This document shows, one piece after another, positions 12,994 to 13,270 of a stretch of DNA of 13,270 nt. Every line of letters begins with the position of its first letter. Position 1 is the first letter of the stretch. The translations under genes were made by a program, and so were the position numbers. This DNA comes from Sulfurospirillum sp. UBA6790 (GTDB lineage Bacteria > Campylobacterota > Campylobacteria > Campylobacterales > Sulfurospirillaceae): the NCBI GenBank assembly GCA_002452855.1, contig DKFS01000024.1, positions 1 to 13,270 on the forward strand. Direction: 5' to 3'. Under the pieces are notes generated by a model. That model was not told the origin of the DNA and did no database searches. It was given only the letters and a program-made list of their open reading frames with translations.

Positions 12994-13270
12994 GCTTCCT
13001 CCGGTAAGGGGAGTTTGGTCTCATCAAAAAGGTATTTTTTGTTTTGAATTTTCGTTAAGATACCTTGATCACTGAGTTGTTTAAAGAGCTTAATGACGGT
13101 TGGCTTACTCACATCGACTTGCTCCATAATCTCACTATAAGAGTAGTTAAGCATATTGTCGTTGTCTAAATTTTTGATAATAAAACGAATAATCTCCACT
13201 TGCTTACTATCGGTCACGGCTGAAATGGTCTTGATGATATTGTACGAGCGCTCAATCTCTTTGGCTTGAA
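12990..13270 (-). CDS. Winged-helix (RepL-like) DNA-binding protein, N-terminus beyond the window
   Basis: The frame is open to the right edge of the window, so the real start lies outside; the internal GTG at 13217 is not needed. The visible 92 residues contain a winged helix: ISAVTDSKQVEIIRFII, then YSEIMEQVDVSKPTVIKLFK (turn and recognition helix), QLSDQGILTK and a short wing KKYLF. This resembles the RepL family of Gram-positive plasmid replication proteins, whose chromosomal relatives are probably regulators. It overlaps selA by 4 nt, so it belongs to the selA-selB transcript. Whether it controls selenium genes is unknown. Confidence 0.65.
   Translation of the reverse strand, partial: QAKEIERSYNIIKTISAVTDSKQVEIIRFIIKNLDNDNMLNYSYSEIMEQVDVSKPTVIKLFKQLSDQGILTKIQNKKYLFDETKLPLPEEA

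Noticed and set aside
9817..13270. Possible tRNA(Sec) gene or SECIS element near selA-selB
   Set aside because: No tRNA-like sequence or in-frame UGA with a following hairpin was found; all the space is taken by coding frames.

Overview
The window reads as chromosome of a Campylobacterota (epsilonproteobacterial) organism, most probably close to Sulfurospirillum. The grounds are an ArsS/ArsR-type two-component pair, an AT-leaning base composition, promoters with a good -10 box but mostly no -35 box, and selA-selB next to each other. The genus is an inference from gene content and style; no database search was possible. The genes look chromosomal, and no insertion sequence, phage gene, CRISPR array, tRNA or rRNA was seen.

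Layout. Positions 1-77 (minus) hold the first 25 codons of a DEAD-box RNA helicase, preceded by about 230 bp of structured non-coding DNA with its own -10 box. Positions 314-4811 (minus) hold a sensing block: a secreted DsbC-like thiol-disulfide protein, a membrane-anchored PAS-only protein, an OmpR-type response regulator, an ArsS-like histidine kinase and a DJ-1/PfpI protein. Positions 4907-6117 (plus) hold a 68-residue unknown protein and a two-part protein whose C-terminal half looks like a SpoT/MESH1-type (p)ppGpp hydrolase. They are followed by a 26-codon hydrophobic ORF whose ribosome binding site lies in a hairpin. Positions 6290-9104 (minus) hold marR, yceI, a pirin and a stand-alone DUF234 protein. 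A PsiE-family membrane protein (9242-9751, plus) ends at a strong terminator. Positions 9817-13270 (minus) hold selB, selA and the end of a winged-helix (RepL-like) gene, all tightly packed.

How the genes work together. SelA makes Sec-tRNA and SelB delivers it, so the organism must make selenoproteins, although none is encoded here. The MarR gene has a textbook sigma70 promoter (TTGACA, 17 bp, TATAAT) whose spacer lies almost wholly inside a perfect 18-bp palindrome. The 12-bp core of that palindrome recurs just before yceI, so the repressor very probably controls itself and yceI. The PAS protein, response regulator and kinase probably form a sensory unit together with the PfpI protein.

The most unusual signal is dispersed: the palindrome TTTACATGTAAA occurs six times perfectly and three times as an 11/12 match, inside genes, at gene ends, over ribosome binding sites and as the core of a terminator. 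In genes it is mostly read as Leu-His-Val-Lys.
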